Both the position numbers and the translations under genes were made by a program. This document shows, piece after piece, positions 8,405 through 17,088 of a stretch of 64,000 nt of DNA. The stretch covers positions 147,802 through 211,801 of the forward strand of contig JBMNQC010000003.1 of assembly GCA_050943935.1 (NCBI GenBank). The letters run 5' to 3'. The DNA is from Heteroscillospira sp050943935. GTDB taxonomy: Bacteria; Bacillota; Clostridia; Oscillospirales; Oscillospiraceae. The notes under the pieces were generated by a model that searched no databases, was not told the origin of the DNA, and was given only the letters and a program-made list of their open reading frames with translations. The first letter of the stretch is position 1; the number at the start of each line of letters is the position of its first letter.

Positions 8405-8785
8405 TTACTTTTCCTTTGTGATAATATAGGATTGTAAACTTCTTTGACAGCCATTCTTTTCATAAAATTGCTCTGCTGTTGATTGTGAGCCAAAATATAA
8501 CATAGTAGGTGTATTATCCTTTGCAAGTTGAAGAAGTTTACTTCCAATACCTTGTTTTTGATATTGTGGAATAACAAGTAATTCTGTTATCGTTCCAAAA
8601 TAGTAACCGTCAGAAAGAATACGCAAACAACCTACTAACTTTTTATTATCATAGGCTGTTATATTTAATGTTTTGGATAATGCACTCTTTGTTTGTTCTA
8701 TATCATAATCGCCTTTCCATACTTGATTAACAAAAGAAATAAACATCGACGCACTAAGTTCTCTATCATCTACTTTGTAATCCAC
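8405..8785 (-). CDS. GNAT family N-acetyltransferase
   Basis: 126-aa GNAT protein, substrate unknown. The acetyl-CoA pyrophosphate loop is visible as ELLVIPQYQKQGIGSKLLQ (Q/RxxGxG/A pattern), followed by the C-terminal strand LYFGSQSTAEQFYEKNGC. The start is GTG at 8785 with GAGGAGG upstream. The gene is clearly more AT-rich than degV and rplJ on either side, suggesting recent acquisition. Confidence 0.82.
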   Translation of the reverse strand: MDYKVDDRELSASMFISFVNQVWKGDYDIEQTKSALSKTLNITAYDNKKLVGCLRILSDGYYFGTITELLVIPQYQKQGIGSKLLQLAKDNTPTMLYFGSQSTAEQFYEKNGCQRSLQSYIITKEK

Positions 8786-8885
8786 TCTTGTTCCTCCTCA
8801 ACTTCAAATTCGTTGCTCTTCCGTATGTATATTATAGCACGCATATATAGATTTTTCTATTCCGAAGGGAATTTTGAAAAAAGCC

Positions 8886-8914
8886 TTGACATCACAGGGT
8901 TTTTCTGATAGTAT
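8886..8914 (+). promoter_or_regulatory. rplJL promoter
   Basis: TTGACA (8886-8891), 17-nt spacer, TAGTAT (8909-8914), upstream of the L10 leader. Confidence 0.6.
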
Positions 8915-8924
8915 AACAAGGCGC

Positions 8925-9035
8925 TCCAAAGACAGCAGGTGGGCATCCGCCCGTAATTCCTGCCGAGGACAGCATCACTATTATTCTGATTGCTTTCTGT
9001 TCTCGTGCGTTTTTGCGCATGGGAGCTTTTTTTTG
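8925..9035 (+). promoter_or_regulatory. Ribosomal protein L10 leader with attenuator
   Basis: The conserved segments GACAGCAGGTGGGC and TCCTGCCGAGGACAGC match the L10(L12)4-binding leader found ahead of rplJ in Firmicutes. A hairpin (about 9001-9025) with an eight-T run follows. In the known mechanism, excess L10-L12 complex binds the leader and favours termination. Confidence 0.85.
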
Positions 9036-9070
9036 GGCGCGATTATTTAACCCCGGAGGTGAAACCACAC

Positions 9071-9598
9071 ATGCCTAACGCACAGGTTCTCAGCGAGAAG
9101 CAGGCTATCGTAGCCGCTCTGACCGAGCGTATCCAGAACTCCGGTTCCGGCGTGCTGGTGGACTACAAGGGCATCACCGTCGCCCAGGACACCGAGCTGC
9201 GTACTGAACTGCGCAAGAGCGATGTCGAGTACACCGTCGTCAAGAACACTCTGGTCCGCTTTGCTCTGGACAAGCTCGGAATGGAAGGACTGGATCATGT
9301 CCTCCACGGAACTACCTCTCTCGCCACCGCAAACGAAGACCCCATCGCTCCCTTCCGTATCTGCAAGGAATACTCCGATAAGCTCAACGGCGTATTCACC
9401 ATCAAGGCCGGATACATGGACGGTAAGGTTCTGTCCGACGCCGAGATCGCCGCAATTGCCGAGCTGCCCTCCAAGGACGCTCTGTATGCCAAGGTTCTCG
9501 GAACCATGCTCGCTCCCATCACCAGCCTCGCCGTTGTGCTTGGTCAGGTACTGGAGCAGAAGGGCGGCAGCGTAGCCGCTCCCGAAGCCGCCGAATAA
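9071..9598 (+). CDS. rplJ: 50S ribosomal protein L10
   Basis: 175-aa stalk-base protein that carries L7/L12 dimers on the large subunit. The N-terminal rRNA-binding part contains LVDYKGITVAQDTELR, and the C-terminal helix is acidic. The ATG at 9071 follows GGAGGTGA. The frame can be read back to 8990, but that lies inside the leader. Ile codons here are mostly ATC, as expected for a highly expressed gene. Confidence 0.97.
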   Translation: MPNAQVLSEKQAIVAALTERIQNSGSGVLVDYKGITVAQDTELRTELRKSDVEYTVVKNTLVRFALDKLGMEGLDHVLHGTTSLATANEDPIAPFRICKEYSDKLNGVFTIKAGYMDGKVLSDAEIAAIAELPSKDALYAKVLGTMLAPITSLAVVLGQVLEQKGGSVAAPEAAE

Positions 9599-9643
9599 TA
9601 CGGCGCACTTATCATCAACTTAACAATTAGGAGGAAATTTAAA

Positions 9644-10018
9644 ATGGCAAGCGAGAAAGTCACTGCTATGATCGAAGAAGTTAAGGCCCTCACCGTTCTG
9701 GAGCTCGCAGAGCTGGTTCACGCTCTGGAGGAGGAGTTCGGTGTTTCCGCCGCTGCTGTTGCCGCTCCCGCCGCTGGTGGAGCCGCTGCCGCCGCTGTGG
9801 AGGAGAAGACCGAGTTTGACGTTATCATGACCGAGTTCGGCGCTGAGAAGATCAAGGTCATCAAGGAAGTCCGCGGCATCACCGGCGCTGGTCTGGCTGA
9901 GGCCAAGGCCATTGTCGAGGGCGTGCCCGCCAAGATCAAGGAAGCTGTCTCCAAGGACGAGGCCGAGGAAATCAAGGCTAAGCTCGAGGCTGTCGGCGCT
10001 AAGGTCGAAATTAAGTAA
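9644..10018 (+). CDS. rplL: 50S ribosomal protein L7/L12
   Basis: 124-aa stalk protein that recruits translation factors. The N-terminal dimerisation helices (1-35), an Ala-rich flexible hinge (about 38-55) and the C-terminal domain with GLAEAKAIVEGVP are all present. AGGAGG lies just upstream. It is 45 nt after rplJ in the standard operon order. Confidence 0.97.
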   Translation: MASEKVTAMIEEVKALTVLELAELVHALEEEFGVSAAAVAAPAAGGAAAAAVEEKTEFDVIMTEFGAEKIKVIKEVRGITGAGLAEAKAIVEGVPAKIKEAVSKDEAEEIKAKLEAVGAKVEIK

Positions 10019-10044
10019 GTCCCGCCGCATTAGCGGCATCATAA

Positions 10045-10074
10045 AAGCACTCCGGAATCCCGGAGTGCTTTTTT
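10045..10074 (+). terminator. rplJL terminator
   Basis: AAGCACTCCGG / CCGGAGTGCTT with an AATC loop, followed by T6. Confidence 0.92.
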
Positions 10075-10096
10075 GTTTGTGCTTCAATCGTCTTGC

Positions 10097-11200
10097 TTAA
10101 TTAAACAGGCCGCGGCAGTCGACGGGGGTTCTGGTGTAGCTGCCGTCCTTTTCCTTTATCCAGACATAGTTGCAGAGGTTGATGGAGGTGCAGATGTGGT
10201 TCGGCACGATATAGAGGGTATCGCCCACACTCAGGCCGGTTTTTCCGCCGTCTTTTCCGATGATAACGCCGTGCTCTTCGCTCATGTGGTCAAACACAAG
10301 GTCGTCACGGCCTATGACAGCGCCGTAGCCCGGCAGGAACATGGGCGCGGTGCGAATAGTCGTGTCGCCGGCAAATATCTTGGAGCCGCCGTCAATTACG
10401 GCGCGGGTCTCGGTGGGGGTGCTGACTACGGTGACCTTGATGTATCCGCAGCACTCCTCGGGCGCGGCCGCGTTCTGCTTCACCTTTGCGGCGTCGTGGA
10501 AAATATATGTGCCGGGGCGCACCTCGGTCATACCGGGGTTATCGGCTACATACATGGCCGTGGGAGTTGAGCCGCCGCTTATCTCCTTTATAGGCACGCC
10601 CGCTTTGCGCATGTCGCCGGCAAGGGCCACCATCATCTCGCTCTCTTCGCGGCCGGCGGCGGCCATGTCCAGGGTGCGCGTTCCGCCCAGGGTGTTGCAC
10701 TTGAAAGTGAAGATGCCGGTGAGCTCCACTCCGGGAAGAGCGTTTATCTCCCTGGCCAGCTCCACGGCTCTGTCCACAGGGCAGCCGGTGCGCTCATAGC
10801 CGGTATCTATTTCCATGCGAAGCTCAATTGACTGTCCGTGGGCCACGGCGGCCTCGGAGATGGCTTTGGCTCCGGCAAGGCTGTCAACGCCGCAGATTAT
10901 CCTGGCCTGGCGGGCCAGAGCCAGCAGGCGCTCGACCTTTTCTTTTCCGATAATGGGATAGGCTATGAACACATCCCTCATGCCGCCTGCTACCATGGTC
11001 TCGGCCTCGCCAAGCTTCGCGCAGGTGATGCCGGCAGCGCCGTACTCCATCTGCATCCTCGCCAGGCGGACTATTTTGTGGGTCTTGATATGGGGGCGCA
11101 GGGTGCAGCCCTTGGCCGTAATCTGCTCCTGCCAGCTTTTCAGGTTTTTCTCAACCTGCTCCATGTCTATTATAAGCGCGGGTGTCTCAATATGCTGCAT
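10097..11200 (-). CDS. D-threonine aldolase / D-serine dehydratase-like PLP enzyme
   Basis: 367-aa fold-type III PLP enzyme (alanine-racemase-like barrel). The PLP lysine is expected in PHIKTHK (36-42). The C-terminal VPNHICTSIN supplies the His and Cys that bind the metal in D-serine dehydratase and D-threonine aldolase. Likely substrate: a D-amino acid with a beta-hydroxyl group (family inference). It is last in the tct operon, 28 nt after the amidohydrolase. The RidA gene upstream fits, since dehydratases of this kind release enamine/imine intermediates. Confidence 0.85.
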   Translation of the reverse strand: MQHIETPALIIDMEQVEKNLKSWQEQITAKGCTLRPHIKTHKIVRLARMQMEYGAAGITCAKLGEAETMVAGGMRDVFIAYPIIGKEKVERLLALARQARIICGVDSLAGAKAISEAAVAHGQSIELRMEIDTGYERTGCPVDRAVELAREINALPGVELTGIFTFKCNTLGGTRTLDMAAAGREESEMMVALAGDMRKAGVPIKEISGGSTPTAMYVADNPGMTEVRPGTYIFHDAAKVKQNAAAPEECCGYIKVTVVSTPTETRAVIDGGSKIFAGDTTIRTAPMFLPGYGAVIGRDDLVFDHMSEEHGVIIGKDGGKTGLSVGDTLYIVPNHICTSINLCNYVWIKEKDGSYTRTPVDCRGLFN

Positions 11201-11228
11201 AATTTTGTCCTCCCTGTTTATTACTTGC

Positions 11229-12356
11229 TCAGCCCAAATCTACTGCCGGGGGCACATCGTCGCAGGGGCTGCACTTGCCGTCTATGATAACAGCCTCGGC
11301 GCGGAAGAGCTTTTCCGGAGTATCGCTGTTTCCAAAAGCGTCCACAAAGGTATGTCCGGCCGTATTATCACGATAGCTGAGCAGCGTACCGTGCTCACAG
11401 AGCTTATCCATGTCCGTCCAGCCCTCCAGGCCGAGAATCGCAGCGCTCTTTCCCGTCACGCCCCAAAGGGTCTCCTCAAGACTCAGACCACAGGCGTGGA
11501 CCTTGCTCATCACGTCCGTAAAGGTGAAGGGCGTGCCGTTAAAGCATCGCTTGTGCATATCGGTGCTGATGGTGACATCCTTAAAGCCGCGCGCAAAGGC
11601 CTTTTTGCACACATTGAAGTTGAAGCTGGAGTAGCCGTGGCCCACATCAAAGAGCACGCCGCGCTCTTTTGCAGCCAGCAGCTCCTCGCTGGGTTCGCCC
11701 TCCGGGCCCCAGGGACTGCCGGGCTTTCCGTTGAAGATATGGGTGACCACATCGCCCTTTCTCAGGCGGGGCAGGATATCCCTGCAGTTGGGGGGGCCCT
11801 GGCTGATATGCACCATAAGGGGCAGGCCTGCAAGCTCCGCGGCCTCAAGAGCCCGGTCCAGAGGCACCAGGCAGTCCTTTTCGGGAATATCGCAGTTCAG
11901 GCGCACCTTGATACCCACCACGTCCTCCTTATGTTCCATGGCCGCACGGGCGGCCAGCCTGGGCACCAGAGTGGAAAAATCTATGCTCTCATGGTTGCTG
12001 GGAAGTCCGAAGCGGTTTATATGTATCCACAGCTTGGGAATCACAACGCCCTCGAAGGTGGGCCGTACATAGCGGTAAAAGCCGTCCATGCAGTCGAAGC
12101 CGCAGCTTCCGGCGTCGGACAGGACGTGCACGCCCCAGCGGTGAGAGAATTTTTCCGGGTGCATACCAAATATTCCGTAGCCGTCAAACAGGTGGACATG
12201 CATATCTATGAGGCCCGGAGTGAGATAATATTCAGTATCCCCGGGGCCGTCAGAGCTTTTTTCAAAGCTCAGCCTTCCGCCTGCTTCCTTCAGGATGCCG
12301 CCCACGAAACGACGGTTTTGGGCATCGTAGGCATTTACTGTAACGGGAAATTTCAT
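11229..12356 (-). CDS. Amidohydrolase of the EF_0837 / D-aminoacylase-like group
   Basis: 375-aa metal-dependent TIM-barrel hydrolase. Visible metal ligands are H53 and H55 (MHVHLFDG), probable carboxylated K150 (GIKVRL), H183 (MVHIS), H206 (THIFNG) and catalytic D266 (STDMH). Related enzymes cleave N-acyl or O-acyl groups from D-amino or hydroxy acids (recalled). It lies between RidA and the PLP enzyme, so it may release a D-amino acid from an imported N-acyl derivative. The exact substrate cannot be read from sequence. Confidence 0.8.
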   Translation of the reverse strand: MKFPVTVNAYDAQNRRFVGGILKEAGGRLSFEKSSDGPGDTEYYLTPGLIDMHVHLFDGYGIFGMHPEKFSHRWGVHVLSDAGSCGFDCMDGFYRYVRPTFEGVVIPKLWIHINRFGLPSNHESIDFSTLVPRLAARAAMEHKEDVVGIKVRLNCDIPEKDCLVPLDRALEAAELAGLPLMVHISQGPPNCRDILPRLRKGDVVTHIFNGKPGSPWGPEGEPSEELLAAKERGVLFDVGHGYSSFNFNVCKKAFARGFKDVTISTDMHKRCFNGTPFTFTDVMSKVHACGLSLEETLWGVTGKSAAILGLEGWTDMDKLCEHGTLLSYRDNTAGHTFVDAFGNSDTPEKLFRAEAVIIDGKCSPCDDVPPAVDLG

Positions 12357-12371
12357 ACCTTGCCTCCCAAG

Positions 12372-12836
12372 CTATTCCGCTTCAAATATCATCTCTATCT
12401 CCACAGCCTGATTACCGGGGAGATTGTTGGTGCCTATGGCGCTGCGGGCCGCCTTTCCGGCCGTCTCGCCGAAAATATCCACCAGCAGCTGGCTGGCGCC
12501 GTCCATCACCTTGGGCTGCTTGCCGAAGTCATCGGTGCTGTTTACAAAGCCGAGGAGCTTAATGATGCGCTTTACCTTGTTAAGGTCGCCTATCTCCCGC
12601 TCTATGTTGCTCAGCAGATTGAGTATGCATTGGCGCGCAGCCTCCTGGCCCTGCTCAAGGGTATAGCCCACGGGGGCCTGGCCGGTGTACATGAAAACCC
12701 CGTCCTTTTTGCAGCCGCAGCCGGAGGTGATATACACCTTGTCGGTTATTTTGCTCACGGGCACATAGATGCCTCCGGCAGCAGGGGCGGGAGGCAGCTC
12801 AATGCCCAGTTGGTTCAAGCGGTCATAGATATCCAT
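12372..12836 (-). CDS. RidA family protein (YjgF-like)
   Basis: 154-aa member of the RidA/YjgF superfamily, which hydrolyses reactive enamines and imines made by PLP enzymes. It has the family C-terminal pattern of a short strand with Arg (ARSAIGTNNLPGNQAVEIEMIFEA). The N-terminus is longer than classical RidA and resembles the YjgF-like subgroup with an N-terminal extension. It is translated 15 nt ahead of the amidohydrolase. Confidence 0.85.
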   Translation of the reverse strand: MDIYDRLNQLGIELPPAPAAGGIYVPVSKITDKVYITSGCGCKKDGVFMYTGQAPVGYTLEQGQEAARQCILNLLSNIEREIGDLNKVKRIIKLLGFVNSTDDFGKQPKVMDGASQLLVDIFGETAGKAARSAIGTNNLPGNQAVEIEMIFEAE

Positions 12837-12860
12837 AATTTACCTCTTTTCTTTACAGCA

Positions 12861-12890
12861 GTCGCCCCGGAACCCTGTTGCCGGGGCGAC
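12861..12890 (-). other. Intercistronic hairpin between MBL and ridA genes
   Basis: GTCGCCCCGG and CCGGGGCGAC form a 10-bp GC stem with a 10-nt loop. There is no T-run in the direction of transcription. It may tune mRNA stability rather than terminate. Confidence 0.5.
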
Positions 12891-12915
12891 TCTTTATTAT
12901 ACTTTTCGGCTCCGG

Positions 12916-13749
12916 CTAATTCAGCGCCTCTGCGCGCTCTATGCGCTCCACCATAAGCTCATGCCAGATGCTCTCGTCCACAAATGGATTGAAATCCTCC
13001 GTTATCTGGTCCACCAGCTTCAGTATTCCCACCTGATTGGTGTGGCTGGGCAGGCAGATATCCACATGGAGCTTATTCAGCTTCTTCAGGCCCGCAATGA
13101 ATTCATCCCGCAGGCTTTTGGGCTGCCGGTTCTGCTCCAGCCATTCGTCGCTGAGTGTGTTGAGGCCCACGCCGCCATGGATGCCGCAGGTGAGTATTTT
13201 CCCCTGCTTGTCGGTCACGTCAAAGAACATGGAGGTGCAGCCGGGGGTGTGTCCGGGGCTGGAGATGGTCTGCACAGTGATGTTGCCAAGGCTTATGGGA
13301 GCTTCGTCGTCATACAGTCTGTCCGGCTCTATATCTCCGCAGGTGTAATCGCCTATCATAATAAGGTCTTTTCTGTCATGGAGATATTCCAGGTCGCGCC
13401 GGCCAAAGTATACCTCGGCGCCTGTCAGCTCCTTCATGGTGCGCGCTCCGCCCATGTGGTCTATGTGGGCGTGGGTTATGAGTATCTTTTTGATATCCGT
13501 GGGTTTATAGCCCAGCTTATAGATATTTTGGAGCATCAGATAGACGGTCTCATGCATGGCGGTGTCTATAAGTATCAGACCGTCGCCCGTGTCTATGAGG
13601 TAACAGGCTACCCAGTCGTTGCCCCCTATGAACCAGACTCCGGGCGCCATGGGGAACGGCTCCACATAGGCCTCCCAGGGCCGCCGGCAGCAGCGTTCCA
13701 TAAGCTCATGAGGCGGCGGGCTGGTTTTGGATGTGCTGTTCAAAGGCAT
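12916..13749 (-). CDS. MBL-fold metallo-hydrolase
   Basis: 277-aa metallo-beta-lactamase-fold hydrolase. The metal site is HAHIDH (93-98), with further ligands in the SSPGHTPGC segment and the C-terminal PSHTNQVG. The start at 13749 has AAAGGAGCG upstream. It lies 19 nt after tctA in the same operon, so it probably acts on the imported compound or a product such as a lactone or thioester. The substrate is unknown. Confidence 0.85.
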   Translation of the reverse strand: MPLNSTSKTSPPPHELMERCCRRPWEAYVEPFPMAPGVWFIGGNDWVACYLIDTGDGLILIDTAMHETVYLMLQNIYKLGYKPTDIKKILITHAHIDHMGGARTMKELTGAEVYFGRRDLEYLHDRKDLIMIGDYTCGDIEPDRLYDDEAPISLGNITVQTISSPGHTPGCTSMFFDVTDKQGKILTCGIHGGVGLNTLSDEWLEQNRQPKSLRDEFIAGLKKLNKLHVDICLPSHTNQVGILKLVDQITEDFNPFVDESIWHELMVERIERAEALN

Positions 13750-13768
13750 TTTAAGCGCTCCTTTCGGT

Positions 13769-15265
13769 TTAAGCCCTGGACTGCTTAATCTTATTCCAAA
13801 TCATACCGAACACAGGAGAGAATATGCAGATAATGCCTATGGCCATCAGGACGCCGGAAATGGGGCGGGTGAAAAAGCTGGTCCAGGTGCCGCTGTACTG
13901 GAAGGCCTTGAGCATATTTTTCTCCAGAATGGGTCCCAGGATGAAAGCCAGAAGCAGAGGAGAGGTGGGCAGACCGCCGAACTCCATAATAACGCCGATA
14001 GCGCAGAATGCCAGCATCATACCGCATTTGTAGAGGTTGGCGGATTCAACAAAGGCGCTGATAACGCAGATAACCAGCAGAGCCGGATACATATAATGCG
14101 CAGGCACGCGGAGTATATGGGGAAACAGGCGCATACCAAACATCTGCATAACCAGTATCAGTACGGCGCATACCAGGACGGTCATAAACATCAGATACAC
14201 AATGTTGCCGGAGTTTGCAAACACCATGGGTCCCATTTCCAGACCGTGGATTGTGAGAGCGCCTATGAGCAGGGCCGTGGCGCTGTCGCCGGGGATACCC
14301 AGGGCTACCATGGGAATCATGGCGCCGCCTATGGCCGCATTGTTGGCCACCTCGGGAGCCCAGATACCGCCGGGCGCGCCGTGGCCGTAGAGCTCGGGAG
14401 TTTTGGAGTAGTTCTTGGCGGTGGAATAGGCCACCAGGTTGGACAGGCCCGCGCCCATGCCGGGCAGGAAGCCTATAGCCAGACCTATGCCGAAAGAGCG
14501 GAGGATATTGGGAAGCTCAGGCGCGATATCGTTTTTCAGGCTGAGGCCCAGGCCCTTGATGGACTTGGTATCCACATTGGGAGCGGGAGGAAAGCCCTTT
14601 CCGAAGTCAACCAGAATACGGCTCAGGGCGAATATACCCATGAGCACCACGGTGAGGGACAGGCCGCCCATGAGATTGATGTTGTTAAAGGTGAAGCGGG
14701 CTTCCGCGTCAATGGGCGAGTAACCGACGGAGGCGAAAAACAGTCCCAGGCAGGCGGCAGCCAGGCCCTTGAACATATTGCCCTTGGATATGGCTATTAC
14801 CATGGTGATAGCCACAAAGCACAGGGAGAAATACTCCCAGGGGCCTAGAGCAAAGGCAAGCTCAGCCACGGGCACGCAAAGCAGCGCGCCCAGCAGCGCA
14901 CTAATAAAGGTTCCGCAGAAGGAGGCGCACACGCCTATGGCAAGGGCCTTGCCGGCCTTGCCCTGCATTGCCATGGGATAACCGTCCCAGCAGGTGGCAA
15001 CGGCGGAAGATGAGCCGGGTATACCCAGCAGCACGGAGCCGATAAACGCGCCTGAAACGCCGCCTATCCACAGGGAGATAAGGAATATAACGGCGGTTCC
15101 GGGCTGCATGGTGTAGGTGAGCGGCATAAACAGCATTACCGCCATAGTTCCGCTCAGGCCCGGAATAGCGCCGAATATAATACCCACCGGAGTGGCAATC
15201 AGCATCAGAGCTATATGAAATGGAACGGAAAGCTGCTGAAGTATATATGGAAGATGTTCAAGCAT
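13769..15265 (-). CDS. tctA: Tripartite tricarboxylate transporter, large permease TctA
   Basis: 498-aa multi-spanning permease (about 12 membrane segments), the usual TctA length. The two pseudo-symmetric motifs GAIPGLSGTMAVMLF near the N-terminus and GFLPGMGAGLSNLVAYS in the second half are the family signature. With TctB and TctC it takes up a carboxylate using the ion gradient. It is 13 nt after tctB. Confidence 0.94.
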   Translation of the reverse strand: MLEHLPYILQQLSVPFHIALMLIATPVGIIFGAIPGLSGTMAVMLFMPLTYTMQPGTAVIFLISLWIGGVSGAFIGSVLLGIPGSSSAVATCWDGYPMAMQGKAGKALAIGVCASFCGTFISALLGALLCVPVAELAFALGPWEYFSLCFVAITMVIAISKGNMFKGLAAACLGLFFASVGYSPIDAEARFTFNNINLMGGLSLTVVLMGIFALSRILVDFGKGFPPAPNVDTKSIKGLGLSLKNDIAPELPNILRSFGIGLAIGFLPGMGAGLSNLVAYSTAKNYSKTPELYGHGAPGGIWAPEVANNAAIGGAMIPMVALGIPGDSATALLIGALTIHGLEMGPMVFANSGNIVYLMFMTVLVCAVLILVMQMFGMRLFPHILRVPAHYMYPALLVICVISAFVESANLYKCGMMLAFCAIGVIMEFGGLPTSPLLLAFILGPILEKNMLKAFQYSGTWTSFFTRPISGVLMAIGIICIFSPVFGMIWNKIKQSRA

Positions 15266-15278
15266 TTCGATTTACCCC

Positions 15279-15749
15279 CTAGTCAAAGAATATTCCGGTG
15301 GGCAGCGTCATGTTGAACACATGAACATATACCACATAGATGAGCAGAGTGAAAACTACGGAAAATATAATACGGCCTATGAGGCTGGCCTTCACATCAC
15401 CGCCCCTGGCGATGATGGTGCAGAAGATAAACAGGACGAAGGGCGTAACTATCATATAGCCGAGATATTTCAGACCAAGAATATACAGAGCCAGCATGAC
15501 GAACAGCGACAGAGTCTTGAGCCAGCCGGCGCCTGTGAGAAAGACCTTGTCTTCCTTGTGGCCGAATATGCTGCTCAGGAAAATACCCGCGCCGCAGACC
15601 ACAAAGCCGAAAACGGCGATAAGGGGAAACAGCTTAGGACCGGGATACTCCCATGTCATTCCATAGCGGAATTTGCTTACCATGACTGCAATAACAGCGC
15701 CCAGGGCTATTAACAGCAATCCGGTAATTGTATCTTTCTTAATCTTCAC
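15279..15749 (-). CDS. tctB: Tripartite tricarboxylate transporter, small permease TctB
   Basis: About 156 aa with four membrane segments, typical of TctB. The start is uncertain. A GTG at 15749 has GGAGG 8 nt upstream and is preferred. An ATG two codons earlier leaves only 2 nt after GGAGG, and a TTG lies further upstream. A stable hairpin sits between tctC and this gene. Confidence 0.88.
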   Translation of the reverse strand: MKIKKDTITGLLLIALGAVIAVMVSKFRYGMTWEYPGPKLFPLIAVFGFVVCGAGIFLSSIFGHKEDKVFLTGAGWLKTLSLFVMLALYILGLKYLGYMIVTPFVLFIFCTIIARGGDVKASLIGRIIFSVVFTLLIYVVYVHVFNMTLPTGIFFD

Positions 15750-15778
15750 AGACATAACCTCCAATGGCTTTTACAGGG

Positions 15779-15809
15779 ATGGGCCTTACAATTTATTTGT
15801 AAGGCCCAT
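15779..15809 (-). other. Stem-loop between tctC and tctB
   Basis: ATGGGCCTTACAA (15779-15791) and TTGTAAGGCCCAT (15797-15809) form a perfect 13-bp stem. No T-run follows on the minus strand. Such hairpins after binding-protein genes usually protect the upstream mRNA and lower expression of the permeases (known pattern, inferred here). Confidence 0.7.
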
Positions 15810-15851
15810 TTGAATCAATGGAATCGATGAATTTCTATACTATCTTAACAA

Positions 15852-16901
15852 TTACTTCTGCAGGCCCAGAGCGGCGCAGGCTTCGGTCAGCTCGTCCTGA
15901 ACCTTGGCCAGATCGGCCTGGCTCTCGGCAGGCTCGGCGAAGGTCATGCCCCAACCGGACTTGCACAGCTGCTCATCAACCGCGGGATCCTGAACTGCCT
16001 CAACGAAGCAGTCGTTGATAACTTCCACCAGAGCGGGATCCATGCCGGGAGCGCCCAGGACCATGAACCGCAGGTCATAGGTGAAGTTGATGCCCTGCTC
16101 AATGAAGGAGGGAACGTCGGGCAGAACGCTGTTGCGGCTGCCTTCCTCGTCGGTGGAGACGCAGGCCAGAGCGCGGATCTTGTTGGCCTCTATGTACTGC
16201 TTTGCGCTGTTGGCGTTGACCAGAGCAGAGGGGATGCTGCCGCCCACCAGAGCGGTAAGCTTATCGGTGTCGGGACCGGCCTCAACATAGTTCAGCTCAA
16301 TGCCAGCCGCCTGTGCGAACATACCGCACTGGATGTGGGAGCCGCCGCCGGTTTCAACGCCTATCATCATCTTGCCGGGCTCAGCCTCGGCAGCCTTGAT
16401 ATAGTCGTCCAGAGTCTGATAGGGAGAATCATAGGGAACAACCAGCATGTAGCCGCCCTTCTCCTTGGAGGAAGCGAAAGCGATAACGCTGAAGTCGGTG
16501 GCGGGGTTGTGGTCGTACATATTGGTGCCGTACTTGATGCACATGGTGGTGTGGAAGAACAGCAGGGTGCTGCCGTCGGGCTTGGAGGTACGGACAGCCT
16601 CGTAGGGCACCGCACCGCCGCCGTCGTTGTTATTGATGACGGTCAGGTTAACGTCGTAGTTCTCGTTGATGTACTGAGCGATGGTGCGGGCAGCCATGTC
16701 GGTGCCGCCGCCGGCGGATGCGGCAACATACATATTTACGTTGCCTTCCCACTTTGCCGCCTCGGGAGTGCCGGACTCAGGCCCGTTGGACTCCGGAGCG
16801 CTGGATTCAGGGGCCGTGGATTCGGGCGCCTTCTCGCCGCCGCAGGCTACCATACCGAGGAGCATGACCACAGCCAGGATAAGAGACAGAGCTTTTTTCA
16901 T
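15852..16901 (-). CDS. tctC: Tripartite tricarboxylate transporter substrate-binding lipoprotein TctC
   Basis: 349-aa extracytoplasmic solute receptor. The signal peptide ends in the lipobox LLGMVAC with Cys at residue 20, followed by a Ser/Glu/Pro-rich linker and the Bug/TctC fold (about 50-345). It is first in the operon, with its promoter at 16980-17008, and divergent from a LysR gene that probably controls it. Bug proteins bind varied carboxylates, so the ligand is open. Confidence 0.93.
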   Translation of the reverse strand: MKKALSLILAVVMLLGMVACGGEKAPESTAPESSAPESNGPESGTPEAAKWEGNVNMYVAASAGGGTDMAARTIAQYINENYDVNLTVINNNDGGGAVPYEAVRTSKPDGSTLLFFHTTMCIKYGTNMYDHNPATDFSVIAFASSKEKGGYMLVVPYDSPYQTLDDYIKAAEAEPGKMMIGVETGGGSHIQCGMFAQAAGIELNYVEAGPDTDKLTALVGGSIPSALVNANSAKQYIEANKIRALACVSTDEEGSRNSVLPDVPSFIEQGINFTYDLRFMVLGAPGMDPALVEVINDCFVEAVQDPAVDEQLCKSGWGMTFAEPAESQADLAKVQDELTEACAALGLQK

Positions 16902-16979
16902 TTCTTATGTTTCTCCTTTTCAAAATGTTTAATTATGTTACACGCTCAGGCGGCTCACTTGCTATTTTGCCTAAAGTGT

Positions 16980-17008
16980 AATATAATCTTAACGCCATCT
17001 TAGCTCAA
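16980..17008 (-). promoter_or_regulatory. tctC operon promoter
   Basis: On the minus strand: TTGAGC (17003-17008), 17-nt spacer, TATATT (16980-16985). It lies in the 187-bp region shared with the divergent LysR gene, where a LysR operator is expected. Confidence 0.6.
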
Positions 17009-17088
17009 AATACCTGTTCAGACAAGCGCGAAAAACGGGCGCTGACGGCCCGAAATACGCAAACCGTCAAAATTGGAGATATTTTTAT

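Noticed and set aside
10965..12956. 663-codon plus-strand ORF over the amidohydrolase and RidA genes
   Set aside because: Runs across three real minus-strand genes and their gaps; shadow frame.
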